Origin: Bacillota bacterium
GTDB taxonomy: Bacteria > Bacillota > Dethiobacteria > Dethiobacterales > Dethiobacteraceae
Assembly: GCA_018725345.1 (NCBI GenBank)
Contig: QLUI01000134.1
Coordinates: 1 to 5,549 of the forward strand
Length of the DNA: 5,549 bases
Reading direction: 5' to 3'
Both the position numbers and the translations under genes were made by a program. Below, piece by piece: positions 1 to 5,549 of the stretch. The stretch's first letter is position 1, and each line of letters starts with the position of its first letter. The notes under the pieces are model-generated. The model did not search any database, was not told where the DNA came from, and worked only from the letters and a program-made list of their open reading frames with translations.

Positions 1-66
1 CTCCCTTTGCCGCAGGATGTCTTCAAGTCGGAAAGCCCTCGGGAAAGAACAAAGCTCTCGTAGCAT
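1..66 (-). CDS. 5' end of an unidentified gene downstream of cas3 (partial, possibly cas4)
   Basis: Only the first 22 codons lie in the window. They begin MLRELCSFPR and end LEDILRQRE at the left edge with no stop. The start is supported by an AGAAGG ribosome binding site 5 nt upstream (72-77), by the same strand as the cas genes, and by only 64 nt separating it from the cas3 stop. In many I-B loci the gene after cas3 is cas4, followed by cas1 and cas2. The pattern 'FRLEDILRQRE' loosely resembles the stretch just before the first cysteine in some Cas4 proteins, but no diagnostic residue is visible. It could equally be another cas gene such as cas6, or an unrelated gene. I do not recognise it; the gene start is more secure than any function. 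Confidence 0.55.
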   Translation of the reverse strand, partial: MLRELCSFPRAFRLEDILRQRE

Positions 67-71
67 GGTAA

Positions 72-77
72 CCTTCT
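72..77 (-). promoter_or_regulatory. Ribosome binding site of the left-edge gene
   Basis: On the minus strand AGAAGG is followed by the 5-nt spacer TTACC and then ATG at 64-66. It is the main evidence that a real gene starts here, because only 22 codons are visible. Confidence 0.55.
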
Positions 78-129
78 TCTGAAGAGTGAGACAGGTTTCG
101 CTTCGTTGTGCCCAGCCCGATTAGAAGAA
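74..129 (-). repeat. 7-bp inverted repeat spanning the cas3 to downstream-gene spacer
   Basis: TTCTTCT at 74-80 and AGAAGAA at 123-129 (plus strand) are exact reverse complements separated by 42 nt. In the mRNA, UUCUUCU starting just after the cas3 stop could pair with AGAAGAA, which includes part of the ribosome binding site of the next gene. The arms are short, low in complexity and AU-rich, and the loop is long, so chance is a serious alternative. There is no U-tract, so it does not look like an intrinsic terminator. The spacer (67-130) shows nothing else I can name. Confidence 0.2.
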
Positions 130-130
130 A

Positions 131-2368
131 TTATAGAATATAGTCTATCTCTCTAGCCAAATCTAACCCGCTATCAGACGAATATCTCAGCGTTGTTACC
201 CACTCGCGTATTTGGGGATCATAGCGTAGGGTACCTTCGCGCAAGATTTTGAAATGCTGCCGCAATCGAATGGGCACAAACAATAGCCCGGCTTCGAGAT
301 ACCGCCTCTCTTTTATCAGCGATTGATATTCAGGTAACAGCTCGAATGGTAAAACCTCTACCTGCTTGTCTGCGATTATATCCTCTACCCAATCACGATG
401 TGTCCCCGCTATCAGATCATTCTCAAAATGGTTAATGGCAGGATGGGACAAACCGCTTTCATAATCCGCCAGCGATACCCCCTCGTAACCGTTCTCGTAG
501 ATCTCGTTTACGACTTCAGTCAATGTTTGTTCAGTGAGTAGCCCTACATGAGCCAGTAACTCAACGGTACGTTGTGTCAACACTTCATCATATAGGTGTC
601 CTGCCGAAGGCTGCTCAAAAACAACGACAGGGGCCGGTGGGAGTGCACCTTGACGATTGATGCGTCCGAACCGTTGTCCCAGCGCATCGGCTGGAGCAGG
701 TTCGATGTATCCTTTCCCATAATTCAAATTGAGAGACACCTCGACGGCTTGTGTTGCCACCAACACCTGTGGCGGTTCCGTGCCGGTGATTTCCCCTTCA
801 ATGCGTGCACGATCACGACTGTTGAACCGTGCATGCAGCAGGGCTGCTGGCAAATCATACTCTTCGCGTAGCGCTCTCCAGACTGCCTGGCTAGTGGCAA
901 CATGGTTGCACACGATCAGTGCGCTCTCTGCAGACCTCGAAATTTCATGAGCGATTTGAGGCAGAGATTCCAGCAGTGTTCCTGACCGCACTTCGACACG
1001 ATGTCGAATCTTCTCACATATCTGACGATCGCCATCTTTTTCACGATTGGGCGTGATCACGTGATCTGATGGAATATCTAACGCCTCAATTAAAAGTTGT
1101 TCTAGAAAAGCAGGCAATGTCGCCGAGGCAAACAGGAGATTTGCTCCCATGCGCTTGAGCCAACGCGCCGTTGCTATCGTCAAGCCAACAAGCAAGGGGT
1201 CAAAAGCGTGCACTTCATCAAAGACAAAGCAGGCATTAGGAAACTCGGCCAAGCCAAGTTCCCAACCCCGGCCTCGTAACGCAACACGCAAGAGTTGATG
1301 AGGCGTGCATACGCGAATGGGGTGATAAATTTCGCGAGTGAGACTAGCACGCAGGCGAGCCATCTTTGCTCGCTCTAGAGGATTATCGTCCTCGATCATC
1401 TCAAAAAGGAATGCGACATTGCGGTGGTGCAAGATGCCCACGGTCTCAGGTGGGAACCACTTTTGCAATGTGCGAGACATGGCATTAATACTCGCTGTAT
1501 GCGGGAGAACATAGAAGAGCCGCCCGTTTTCTGTCTGATTGTGGATCGCCCATAAGCCAGCGGCAAATGTCTTCCCTGACCCAGTCGGTGCTTTGAGAAT
1601 GATGTCACCGTCAAGTTGCCCACAGCGCTCCTGAAATGGACGAATAGGTTTATTGCGGAGTCCACACCACTCAATTTTCCTGCGAAAATCCGCCAATCGC
1701 AGCACTTTGGGCACTATATTCTTACCTGCAGAGGCCATATGATCACTCGTCATCAGTAACCCCCGCAATAGGCTCGCCCGTCGTCGCTGCACTGCGTCCA
1801 CCATGCGAGGTTGGTATGAGCGTCGGAGCCACGCTTCTGGCAAGCCAAGACAGTCAAGCTGGTCTAGTGCGAGTGAAGGCAATATCAATCCTCTGCTGTC
1901 AACGAGTGCTTCGATCAATGCTCGTAACGCTACCTCATTTTGGCGTAATTCCTCCAACATTTCCTGCCATGCAGGCCCCGCCTCAAAGGGCAGTTCGTTA
2001 TCGGGCAAGCATTTTTCTTGTTCGTTACCTATCGCAGGCAGATTGCGGTGGTGGGTTAGAATGGCAAAGAGTGCTTGGGGCTCCAATTGTGGATTGAATA
2101 GCGTGGCCAGGGCGGTAGATAGTATTTCATGCCTGTGACCCCAGGATGATTTTCGGCGCAATGCAGCTTGAAAACCAGACGCACACTTGCCTAAGTCATG
2201 AAATACAGCAAGTTGTTCCAACAGAACGATGAGATATTGTCGCTCTGTTCTTGGAAACGGTAACGCAGCACAGACGTGCTGCGTTACGCGTATTACATTT
2301 AATGTATGCTCAAGCAGCGTTTCGCCGTCGTCTTTTGCCCAAAAGTCTTTGGCACTTTCGGAGCGCAT
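131..2368 (-). CDS. cas3: CRISPR-associated nuclease-helicase Cas3 (HD domain fused to DExH helicase)
   Basis: This 745-residue protein is the target-degrading enzyme of a type I system: it is recruited to the R-loop, nicks the displaced strand with its HD nuclease and translocates 3'-5' using ATP. HD domain, about residues 10-215: H21, the HD pair H57-D58 in FHDLGK, H78/H80 in GHRHE, H106-H107 in LTHHRNLP, and D209-H210 in TSDHMAS; the metal ligands look complete. Helicase, about 240-580: Walker A APTGSGKT (260-267), DEVH (384-387), SAT (415-417), motif V VATQAVEVSLNLN (537-549) and motif VI QRFGRINRQG (565-574). A C-terminal domain fills 580-745. Length is normal for a fused HD-helicase Cas3. 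The ATG at 2368 has an AAGGGA site 9 nt upstream, and FWAK...LLEHTLNV is a typical Cas3 beginning. It lies 13 nt after cas5. One oddity: the acidic residues usual after motif V 'VSL' are Asn here (N547, N549). No frameshift or truncation is seen. Confidence 0.97.
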   Translation of the reverse strand: MRSESAKDFWAKDDGETLLEHTLNVIRVTQHVCAALPFPRTERQYLIVLLEQLAVFHDLGKCASGFQAALRRKSSWGHRHEILSTALATLFNPQLEPQALFAILTHHRNLPAIGNEQEKCLPDNELPFEAGPAWQEMLEELRQNEVALRALIEALVDSRGLILPSLALDQLDCLGLPEAWLRRSYQPRMVDAVQRRRASLLRGLLMTSDHMASAGKNIVPKVLRLADFRRKIEWCGLRNKPIRPFQERCGQLDGDIILKAPTGSGKTFAAGLWAIHNQTENGRLFYVLPHTASINAMSRTLQKWFPPETVGILHHRNVAFLFEMIEDDNPLERAKMARLRASLTREIYHPIRVCTPHQLLRVALRGRGWELGLAEFPNACFVFDEVHAFDPLLVGLTIATARWLKRMGANLLFASATLPAFLEQLLIEALDIPSDHVITPNREKDGDRQICEKIRHRVEVRSGTLLESLPQIAHEISRSAESALIVCNHVATSQAVWRALREEYDLPAALLHARFNSRDRARIEGEITGTEPPQVLVATQAVEVSLNLNYGKGYIEPAPADALGQRFGRINRQGALPPAPVVVFEQPSAGHLYDEVLTQRTVELLAHVGLLTEQTLTEVVNEIYENGYEGVSLADYESGLSHPAINHFENDLIAGTHRDWVEDIIADKQVEVLPFELLPEYQSLIKERRYLEAGLLFVPIRLRQHFKILREGTLRYDPQIREWVTTLRYSSDSGLDLAREIDYIL

Positions 2369-2377
2369 GGGATGTTT

Positions 2378-2383
2378 TCCCTT
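2378..2383 (-). promoter_or_regulatory. Ribosome binding site of cas3
   Basis: AAGGGA lies 9 nt before the cas3 ATG and overlaps the cas5 TAA stop (2382-2384). Ribosomes ending cas5 would therefore finish directly on the cas3 initiation site, suggesting coupling. Confidence 0.5.
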
Positions 2384-3065
2384 ATGAAGGCATCAGGGAG
2401 TGCAAGTAAATTGCTTCATCATTCGGTAAACCCGTAACGCTAAAGAGCCCGGTGCGGTGTATCCTCGCGGGCGCATCATGTTTGATGGCCTGGTAAATGC
2501 CTAACTTCTCAATAGAACGCGTGTAGCCCAAATCGCTGTTATCGAAGTAATCAGGCAGGCGTAAGATCAAGCCACCGGCGTTTGGCTCAGGGAAAGGAAG
2601 CAAGGTGCCTCGCACAATTCCTTCTTCCACAGGAGTTGCTTCAACTTCTTCGGGATTGCCTACGATCCATGCCAGGTCCTGAGATCGCCCCAAGCATGGG
2701 GGGTTGGCGGGATGTTCGAAGATCGCTAGTAAGTTAAGATTGTCTAGATATAAATCTAGCTTAGGCCGTACGTGAAATTGACGTTTGGCAATACCTCGTT
2801 GTGTCTTTGATTTCAGACGACCAGTCCGCCGATCGGCCTCAAAGCACCAGGTCGTCTCCAAATCGACGGCTACCCCCTCGCTGGCAAAGACGAAGCCAAT
2901 GCTACGTATCTCGCCCGCTGCAATTTCATGGCCGGCCAGACTACCCATCAATCCGAGCAGGGTACTGTAGGGTGGCAGGGGTGAAGTAAGTCCGGTGCCG
3001 GAATAGAGCAAGGGGAGACGGAAGGTTGCTGTCCACCCCTCCAATCGGACGTGCAACAGTTTCAT
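2382..3065 (-). CDS. cas5: Cas5 subunit of the type I effector complex (Cas5t-like)
   Basis: This 227-residue RAMP-fold protein is expected to bind the 5' handle of the crRNA and join the Cas7 filament to Cas8. The N-terminus carries the Cas5 signature: an opening strand KLLHVRLEGWTATFRLP (2-18), then YSGTGLTSPLPPYSTLLGLM (21-40), a hydrophobic and Gly/Pro-rich segment that leads into a helix. A second Cas5-like stretch is RQFHVRPKLDLYLDN (95-109). Length is typical of the small Cas5 proteins of I-A/I-B systems. Its ATG overlaps the cas7 stop by 4 nt (ATGA), so the start is well fixed and coupled translation is likely; cas3 follows 13 nt after the stop. In I-C systems Cas5 also processes the crRNA, but the Cst1/Cst2 neighbours argue against that here, so a Cas6 outside the window is presumably needed. 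The exact subfamily is inferred from context. Confidence 0.93.
   Translation of the reverse strand: MKLLHVRLEGWTATFRLPLLYSGTGLTSPLPPYSTLLGLMGSLAGHEIAAGEIRSIGFVFASEGVAVDLETTWCFEADRRTGRLKSKTQRGIAKRQFHVRPKLDLYLDNLNLLAIFEHPANPPCLGRSQDLAWIVGNPEEVEATPVEEGIVRGTLLPFPEPNAGGLILRLPDYFDNSDLGYTRSIEKLGIYQAIKHDAPARIHRTGLFSVTGLPNDEAIYLHSLMPS
3062..3065 (-). promoter_or_regulatory. ATGA stop-start overlap between cas7 and cas5
   Basis: On the minus strand the cas5 ATG (3063-3065) overlaps the cas7 TGA (3062-3064). No strong Shine-Dalgarno stands at the best distance before this ATG (only GGGG about 8 nt upstream), so cas5 probably depends on termination-reinitiation from cas7. Confidence 0.8.
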
Positions 3066-4189
3066 GGTAGCAACCCCGTCAGATGTTCAATAGCTTGCGG
3101 AGGGCTCAGCAATCTCACTATTGGTTGCTTTCCCGCTCTGTCTCCCACCCACTCTTGCAAGTCCTTTTCGTTGCCAGGATTCAAGTAGCCGGTACGAATG
3201 CCGATGAACACGGGTGTCACTACACGGGCAGCATAGTCATCAAGCACCTGCTGAATGGTGTCGAGCTTTAATCTTGGCCCCTCCTTGGTGTCTTCAAATA
3301 AGTCATTGAAGATGAGGTTGCCGCAAGTAAGGCCAGCCAGTATAACTACCTTTGGTGATACGTCCACGGCAAACGCTGCTAGTTTGGCACCGCCGCGCAG
3401 CACTGCCAATGCTCTCAGGATTTTTGTAGCGCGGTCTTTGCGTGGATTCTCAATCATCTCATATATTTTGCGATTTGAATCAGGATTGCGGAGGATGCCC
3501 TTTTGGGAATACCGGTCCACCAGAAGCCGATCCAGTTCTATGCGATCACCCTCGTTGCGAAAGACGCCTAGCCGCGAGTAGTTCAATCCGAAGACACCTT
3601 GCAACTGTGTGTTATAAAACCGAGTTTTGTATGGCAATGGGGTACCTTCCTTGAGATGGACGAAACCTTCATCTATGCCTTCCCAGCCGGATTTACGGAG
3701 CGATGTCAAAATCGAGGCCGCAAAGGGAGCTGGTCGCATAACTGCCAGGGTCTTTTCTTTACCTTTCGCTATTGGGGTGTTCTTGCCTTTGTCTTCGTCC
3801 AATTCGTCCCGGATTTCCTCTCCACCTCCCTCACTCTGAACTCGCCCCTGGCCCTTTTCCGCACGCATGTAGCCGAAGATGTCGTCTTCCGCATACTCAA
3901 TAGGATCCATCTTCGTCCCGATTTTTGATGTTGTACCTGTCTCGCTTACCATAATCCCCACTAACTCTGCAGCAGGCTCATCGGGGTTTTCTTCCTGAAA
4001 GGTATTCCTCAACCAGCGTTTCCATGCCTGTGCAGAGACATAGGGAACGCGATCACGAAAGTCGTAGAACGTCTTTGGCACTGTGAAATTCCGGTCCTCA
4101 CCTGGTGCTAGCCCTGCTCCATTCAAGAATGCACCCTCTGCTTGAATGAGGAACGTGCCAACTATGTGGGTCAAAGTCTTGTTGCTCAT
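3062..4189 (-). CDS. cas7: Cas7 backbone subunit, Cst2/DevR family
   Basis: This 375-residue protein is the repeated backbone subunit that polymerises along the crRNA. It opens MSNKTLTHIVGTFLIQAEGA, followed by an N-terminal RRM-like strand and YVSAQAWKRWLRNT (50-63), a typical Cas7 conserved helix. EDDIFGYM (101-108), RPAPFAASIL (152-161), YNTQLQGVFGLNYSRLG (192-208) and VLRGGAKLAAFAVDVSP (263-279) fit the Cst2/DevR group. Residues about 110-148 form a highly charged Gly/Glu/Lys-rich linker, probably a disordered loop. I chose the ATG at 4189 because AGGAGGG lies 6 nt upstream and the conserved N-terminus starts there. An in-frame ATG at 4330 would add 47 low-quality residues overlapping cas8. 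It sits 14 nt after cas8 and overlaps cas5 by 4 nt. DevR is a historical name from Myxococcus development genes; the role here is interference. Confidence 0.94.
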   Translation of the reverse strand: MSNKTLTHIVGTFLIQAEGAFLNGAGLAPGEDRNFTVPKTFYDFRDRVPYVSAQAWKRWLRNTFQEENPDEPAAELVGIMVSETGTTSKIGTKMDPIEYAEDDIFGYMRAEKGQGRVQSEGGGEEIRDELDEDKGKNTPIAKGKEKTLAVMRPAPFAASILTSLRKSGWEGIDEGFVHLKEGTPLPYKTRFYNTQLQGVFGLNYSRLGVFRNEGDRIELDRLLVDRYSQKGILRNPDSNRKIYEMIENPRKDRATKILRALAVLRGGAKLAAFAVDVSPKVVILAGLTCGNLIFNDLFEDTKEGPRLKLDTIQQVLDDYAARVVTPVFIGIRTGYLNPGNEKDLQEWVGDRAGKQPIVRLLSPPQAIEHLTGLLP

Positions 4190-4195
4190 GCTGAA

Positions 4196-4202
4196 CCCTC
4201 CT
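4196..4202 (-). promoter_or_regulatory. Strong ribosome binding site of cas7
   Basis: AGGAGGG stands 6 nt before the ATG at 4187-4189 and directly after the cas8 TAA (4204-4206). It settles the cas7 start in favour of 4189 over 4330. A near-consensus site suits the subunit needed in the highest copy number. Confidence 0.85.
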
Positions 4203-4203
4203 T

Positions 4204-4518
4204 TTATTTTGATTTTGCCTGTTGCCCGGTGACCGCCTGGCGGTAGAGATTTGCAGTCTCCAGCCGGAATTGGAAACGGAGTTCCGCTGTGACATTGTTG
4301 CCATTCTCGTCGCGGCAGAGATCGTCCCAATCTTCGTTACTGTAACCTTCCCTTGCTTCTGCCAAGTAGCAAAACCATCGCTGCAAATCCGCCGTTGTGA
4401 TGGCATTTCGGCGGAAGGCATCAAGGATATCCTTCTTGATGCGCTCCAGTCCACGCCGGGCCAAATAGTAATCGAAAACATCGTGCGCGAATCTCTTGAT
4501 CTTCGGGTTGGTAAACAT
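4204..4518 (-). CDS. Putative Cas11 small subunit from an internal start in cas8
   Basis: An in-frame ATG inside cas8 (codon 341 from the visible Met; 4516-4518) is preceded by GGAGG with a 5-nt spacer, and would give a 104-residue protein sharing the cas8 stop. It begins MFTNPKIKRFAHDVFDYYL, lacks proline after residue 5, and is rich in Arg, Glu, Asp, Leu and Ala, consistent with a small helical bundle. The residues just before it (about 325-340, with P336) look like a linker. In several type I systems (I-B, I-C, I-D) the small subunit Cas11 is known to be made by internal translation of the large-subunit gene and to line the belly of the complex. There is no separate small-subunit gene between cas8 and cas3. 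Seen: the ATG, the Shine-Dalgarno and the frame. Inferred: expression and function. The site could be chance. Confidence 0.5.
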   Translation of the reverse strand: MFTNPKIKRFAHDVFDYYLARRGLERIKKDILDAFRRNAITTADLQRWFCYLAEAREGYSNEDWDDLCRDENGNNVTAELRFQFRLETANLYRQAVTGQQAKSK

Positions 4519-5549
4519 GACAGCCTCCGTCGGTATTGTTGCTCTGGCATCTGCCTTCAAATCCTGGTGATTAAGATAGAACCAAATCCACTTCCAGCCG
4601 TGTGTCTGGGCACGCAAAGGACGGCGTGTCTCAGCCGGGAAAAGCTGAACATACTCCTCCAGCGCCAACAGACCTTCTCCTGCTAACTCGATCGAGAAGT
4701 CCCGGACAACTCCCCGCAAGTCCGATTTGCCGTTGGCCTTTTCTTTGATGAGCTTCTGCAGCAACTTTTTTTCTTTGGTAGTTTGCCACCGCTGCTTGAG
4801 CATATAGGCCATTTTTTCTGCTACCCGCAAAGAAGATACCTGGTATCCCAAGACTTGCGTTTGATATAGCTCAAATAATTCCTTGCTGGCTGGAGATTTG
4901 TCACGCCAAGGATAGAGCATCTCGTAGTCACGCTGGCGGCGAATACACTCCAAAAGTTGGTAATCGGGCTTTTTCGCCTCCTGCCGGAGCAAGCTTTCCA
5001 CTTCTGCCCGATAGCATTGCGCAGCTTCCCACAAGAATACCAGAGAGCGATTGGGAATCTCGATGAGGTCGCAGTCGGGCTTTTGTCCAGAGTTGGTGAA
5101 AAGCCAGATATATAGTGCCGTATGAGCCGGCAGGTTTAATATTCGCTTACTGGCTCGTAAGTCATTAAACCGACGCAAGAGAATAAGAGCTGTGGGTGCT
5201 GAACCGCCTTTTGCACCATATGCGGCGACTCTGTCCTGGCTTGATGATGCATGGAGGCTGGCCATTGTTTCGCGATAGAAGTCTTCAACCAGAAACTGTG
5301 TGATTTGCCATGTTGTCGAATGAAAACATGCCAATTTGCCGTTGAGCAACGTCACACCTAACGGTAACATCTGTATTGCCAACAAACATACTGCGCAAAA
5401 CTTCGGTGAGCGGCTGGCAGCAGGCAATGATTCCGCTCCTGCTAGACTGCCTGCGAGCGGGAACCAATCGCGCCCAATTTCTTTCCCATTGTCTGCCAAT
5501 ACACGGGTGGGCGGACGCTCACCACAGCATTCACACATTTCGTTTGAGC
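4204..5549 (-). CDS. cas8b1: Cas8 large subunit, CXXC-CXXC/Cst1-like (5' end missing)
   Basis: The C-terminal 444 residues from the first visible Met, plus three upstream codons, are in the window; the frame is open to the right edge. The protein is expected to be the large subunit that recognises the PAM and recruits Cas3. Numbered from that Met, it carries CECC (2-5) and CAVC (48-51), two CXXC pairs able to hold a zinc ion and the hallmark of the Cst1/'CXXC-CXXC' Cas8 families (called Cas8a1 or Cas8b1 in different schemes). The rest is largely alpha-helical and aromatic-rich, with a charged stretch at 250-275 and a helical C-terminal domain from about 341. The ATG at 5538 has no Shine-Dalgarno and would put the first zinc cysteine at residue 2, so the true start is probably beyond the window. 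Position before cas7-cas5-cas3 supports the call more than sequence does; Cas8 proteins diverge strongly. Confidence 0.85.
   Translation of the reverse strand, partial: SNEMCECCGERPPTRVLADNGKEIGRDWFPLAGSLAGAESLPAASRSPKFCAVCLLAIQMLPLGVTLLNGKLACFHSTTWQITQFLVEDFYRETMASLHASSSQDRVAAYGAKGGSAPTALILLRRFNDLRASKRILNLPAHTALYIWLFTNSGQKPDCDLIEIPNRSLVFLWEAAQCYRAEVESLLRQEAKKPDYQLLECIRRQRDYEMLYPWRDKSPASKELFELYQTQVLGYQVSSLRVAEKMAYMLKQRWQTTKEKKLLQKLIKEKANGKSDLRGVVRDFSIELAGEGLLALEEYVQLFPAETRRPLRAQTHGWKWIWFYLNHQDLKADARATIPTEAVMFTNPKIKRFAHDVFDYYLARRGLERIKKDILDAFRRNAITTADLQRWFCYLAEAREGYSNEDWDDLCRDENGNNVTAELRFQFRLETANLYRQAVTGQQAKSK
4524..4528 (-). promoter_or_regulatory. Internal Shine-Dalgarno within cas8
   Basis: GGAGG (minus strand, within ACGGAGGC) is followed by CTGTC and then an in-frame ATG. 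The core and the 5-nt spacing are as good as those of cas7. The other internal Met codons I examined (codons 207, 243 and 246 from the visible Met) lack a comparable site. Confidence 0.55.

Noticed and set aside
67..130. Intrinsic terminator after cas3.
   Set aside because: There is no GC-rich stem followed by a U-tract on the minus strand, and the next gene is co-directional and close.
1396..1674. 92-codon minus-strand open frame inside cas3.
   Set aside because: It covers the helicase motif region in another frame (Walker A and the following block are encoded in the cas3 frame), so it is a shadow.
4190..4330. In-frame extension of cas7 to an ATG at 4330 (47 more residues).
   Set aside because: The added residues are Pro/Gly/Arg-rich and unlike a Cas7 N-terminus, they overlap the cas8 3' end, and a near-consensus Shine-Dalgarno directly serves the ATG at 4189.
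4098..4550. 150-codon minus-strand open frame across the cas8-cas7 junction.
   Set aside because: It is out of frame with both genes, its Arg/Ser-rich composition looks like a shadow, and it has no ribosome site of its own.
4222..4686. 154-codon open frame on the plus strand, antisense to cas8.
   Set aside because: It lies wholly within a well-supported gene on the other strand, has no recognisable domain or convincing ribosome site, and reads as antisense shadow; the same applies to the other plus-strand open frames in cas3, cas5 and cas7.
1..5549. A CRISPR array, tRNA gene, insertion sequence or second mobile element in the window.
   Set aside because: I saw no regularly spaced direct repeats, no terminal inverted repeats or transposase, and almost every base is within a cas gene; the largest gap is 64 nt.

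Overview
The window is a tightly packed run of CRISPR-Cas genes, all on the minus strand. It encodes most of the effector of a type I system: a large subunit (Cas8, CXXC-CXXC/Cst1-like), the backbone Cas7 (Cst2/DevR family), Cas5 (Cas5t-like), and the nuclease-helicase Cas3 with a fused HD domain. This gene set and order match the I-B 'Tneap' type of locus. No CRISPR array, cas6, cas1 or cas2 can be seen here; they would have to lie outside the window.

Layout in transcription order (right to left): cas8 runs off the right edge, so its N-terminus is missing (4204-5549). After a 14-nt gap holding a strong ribosome binding site comes cas7 (3062-4189). It overlaps cas5 (2382-3065) by 4 nt (ATGA). 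A 13-nt gap leads to cas3 (131-2368). After a 64-nt spacer a further gene starts at 66 and runs off the left edge; only 22 codons are visible. The spacing suggests one polycistronic transcript with translational coupling. No promoter or convincing terminator is visible, and no stretch over 300 bases lacks a gene.

The most interesting signal is inside cas8. A GGAGG stands 5 nt before an in-frame ATG at 4518, which would yield a separate 104-residue C-terminal protein. This is the arrangement expected for a Cas11-type small subunit made by internal translation from a type I large-subunit gene.

How the parts would work together (family knowledge): Cas7 subunits line the crRNA, Cas5 caps its 5' end, Cas8 reads the PAM and helps open the DNA, Cas11 copies stabilise the R-loop along the belly, and Cas3 is recruited to nick and unwind the target.

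Organism: a bacterium or archaeon of roughly balanced GC (near 50% by eye) that uses Shine-Dalgarno sites. A Chloroflexota-like or other environmental or thermophilic bacterium would fit such a locus, but this is a guess and the sequence does not fix the taxon.
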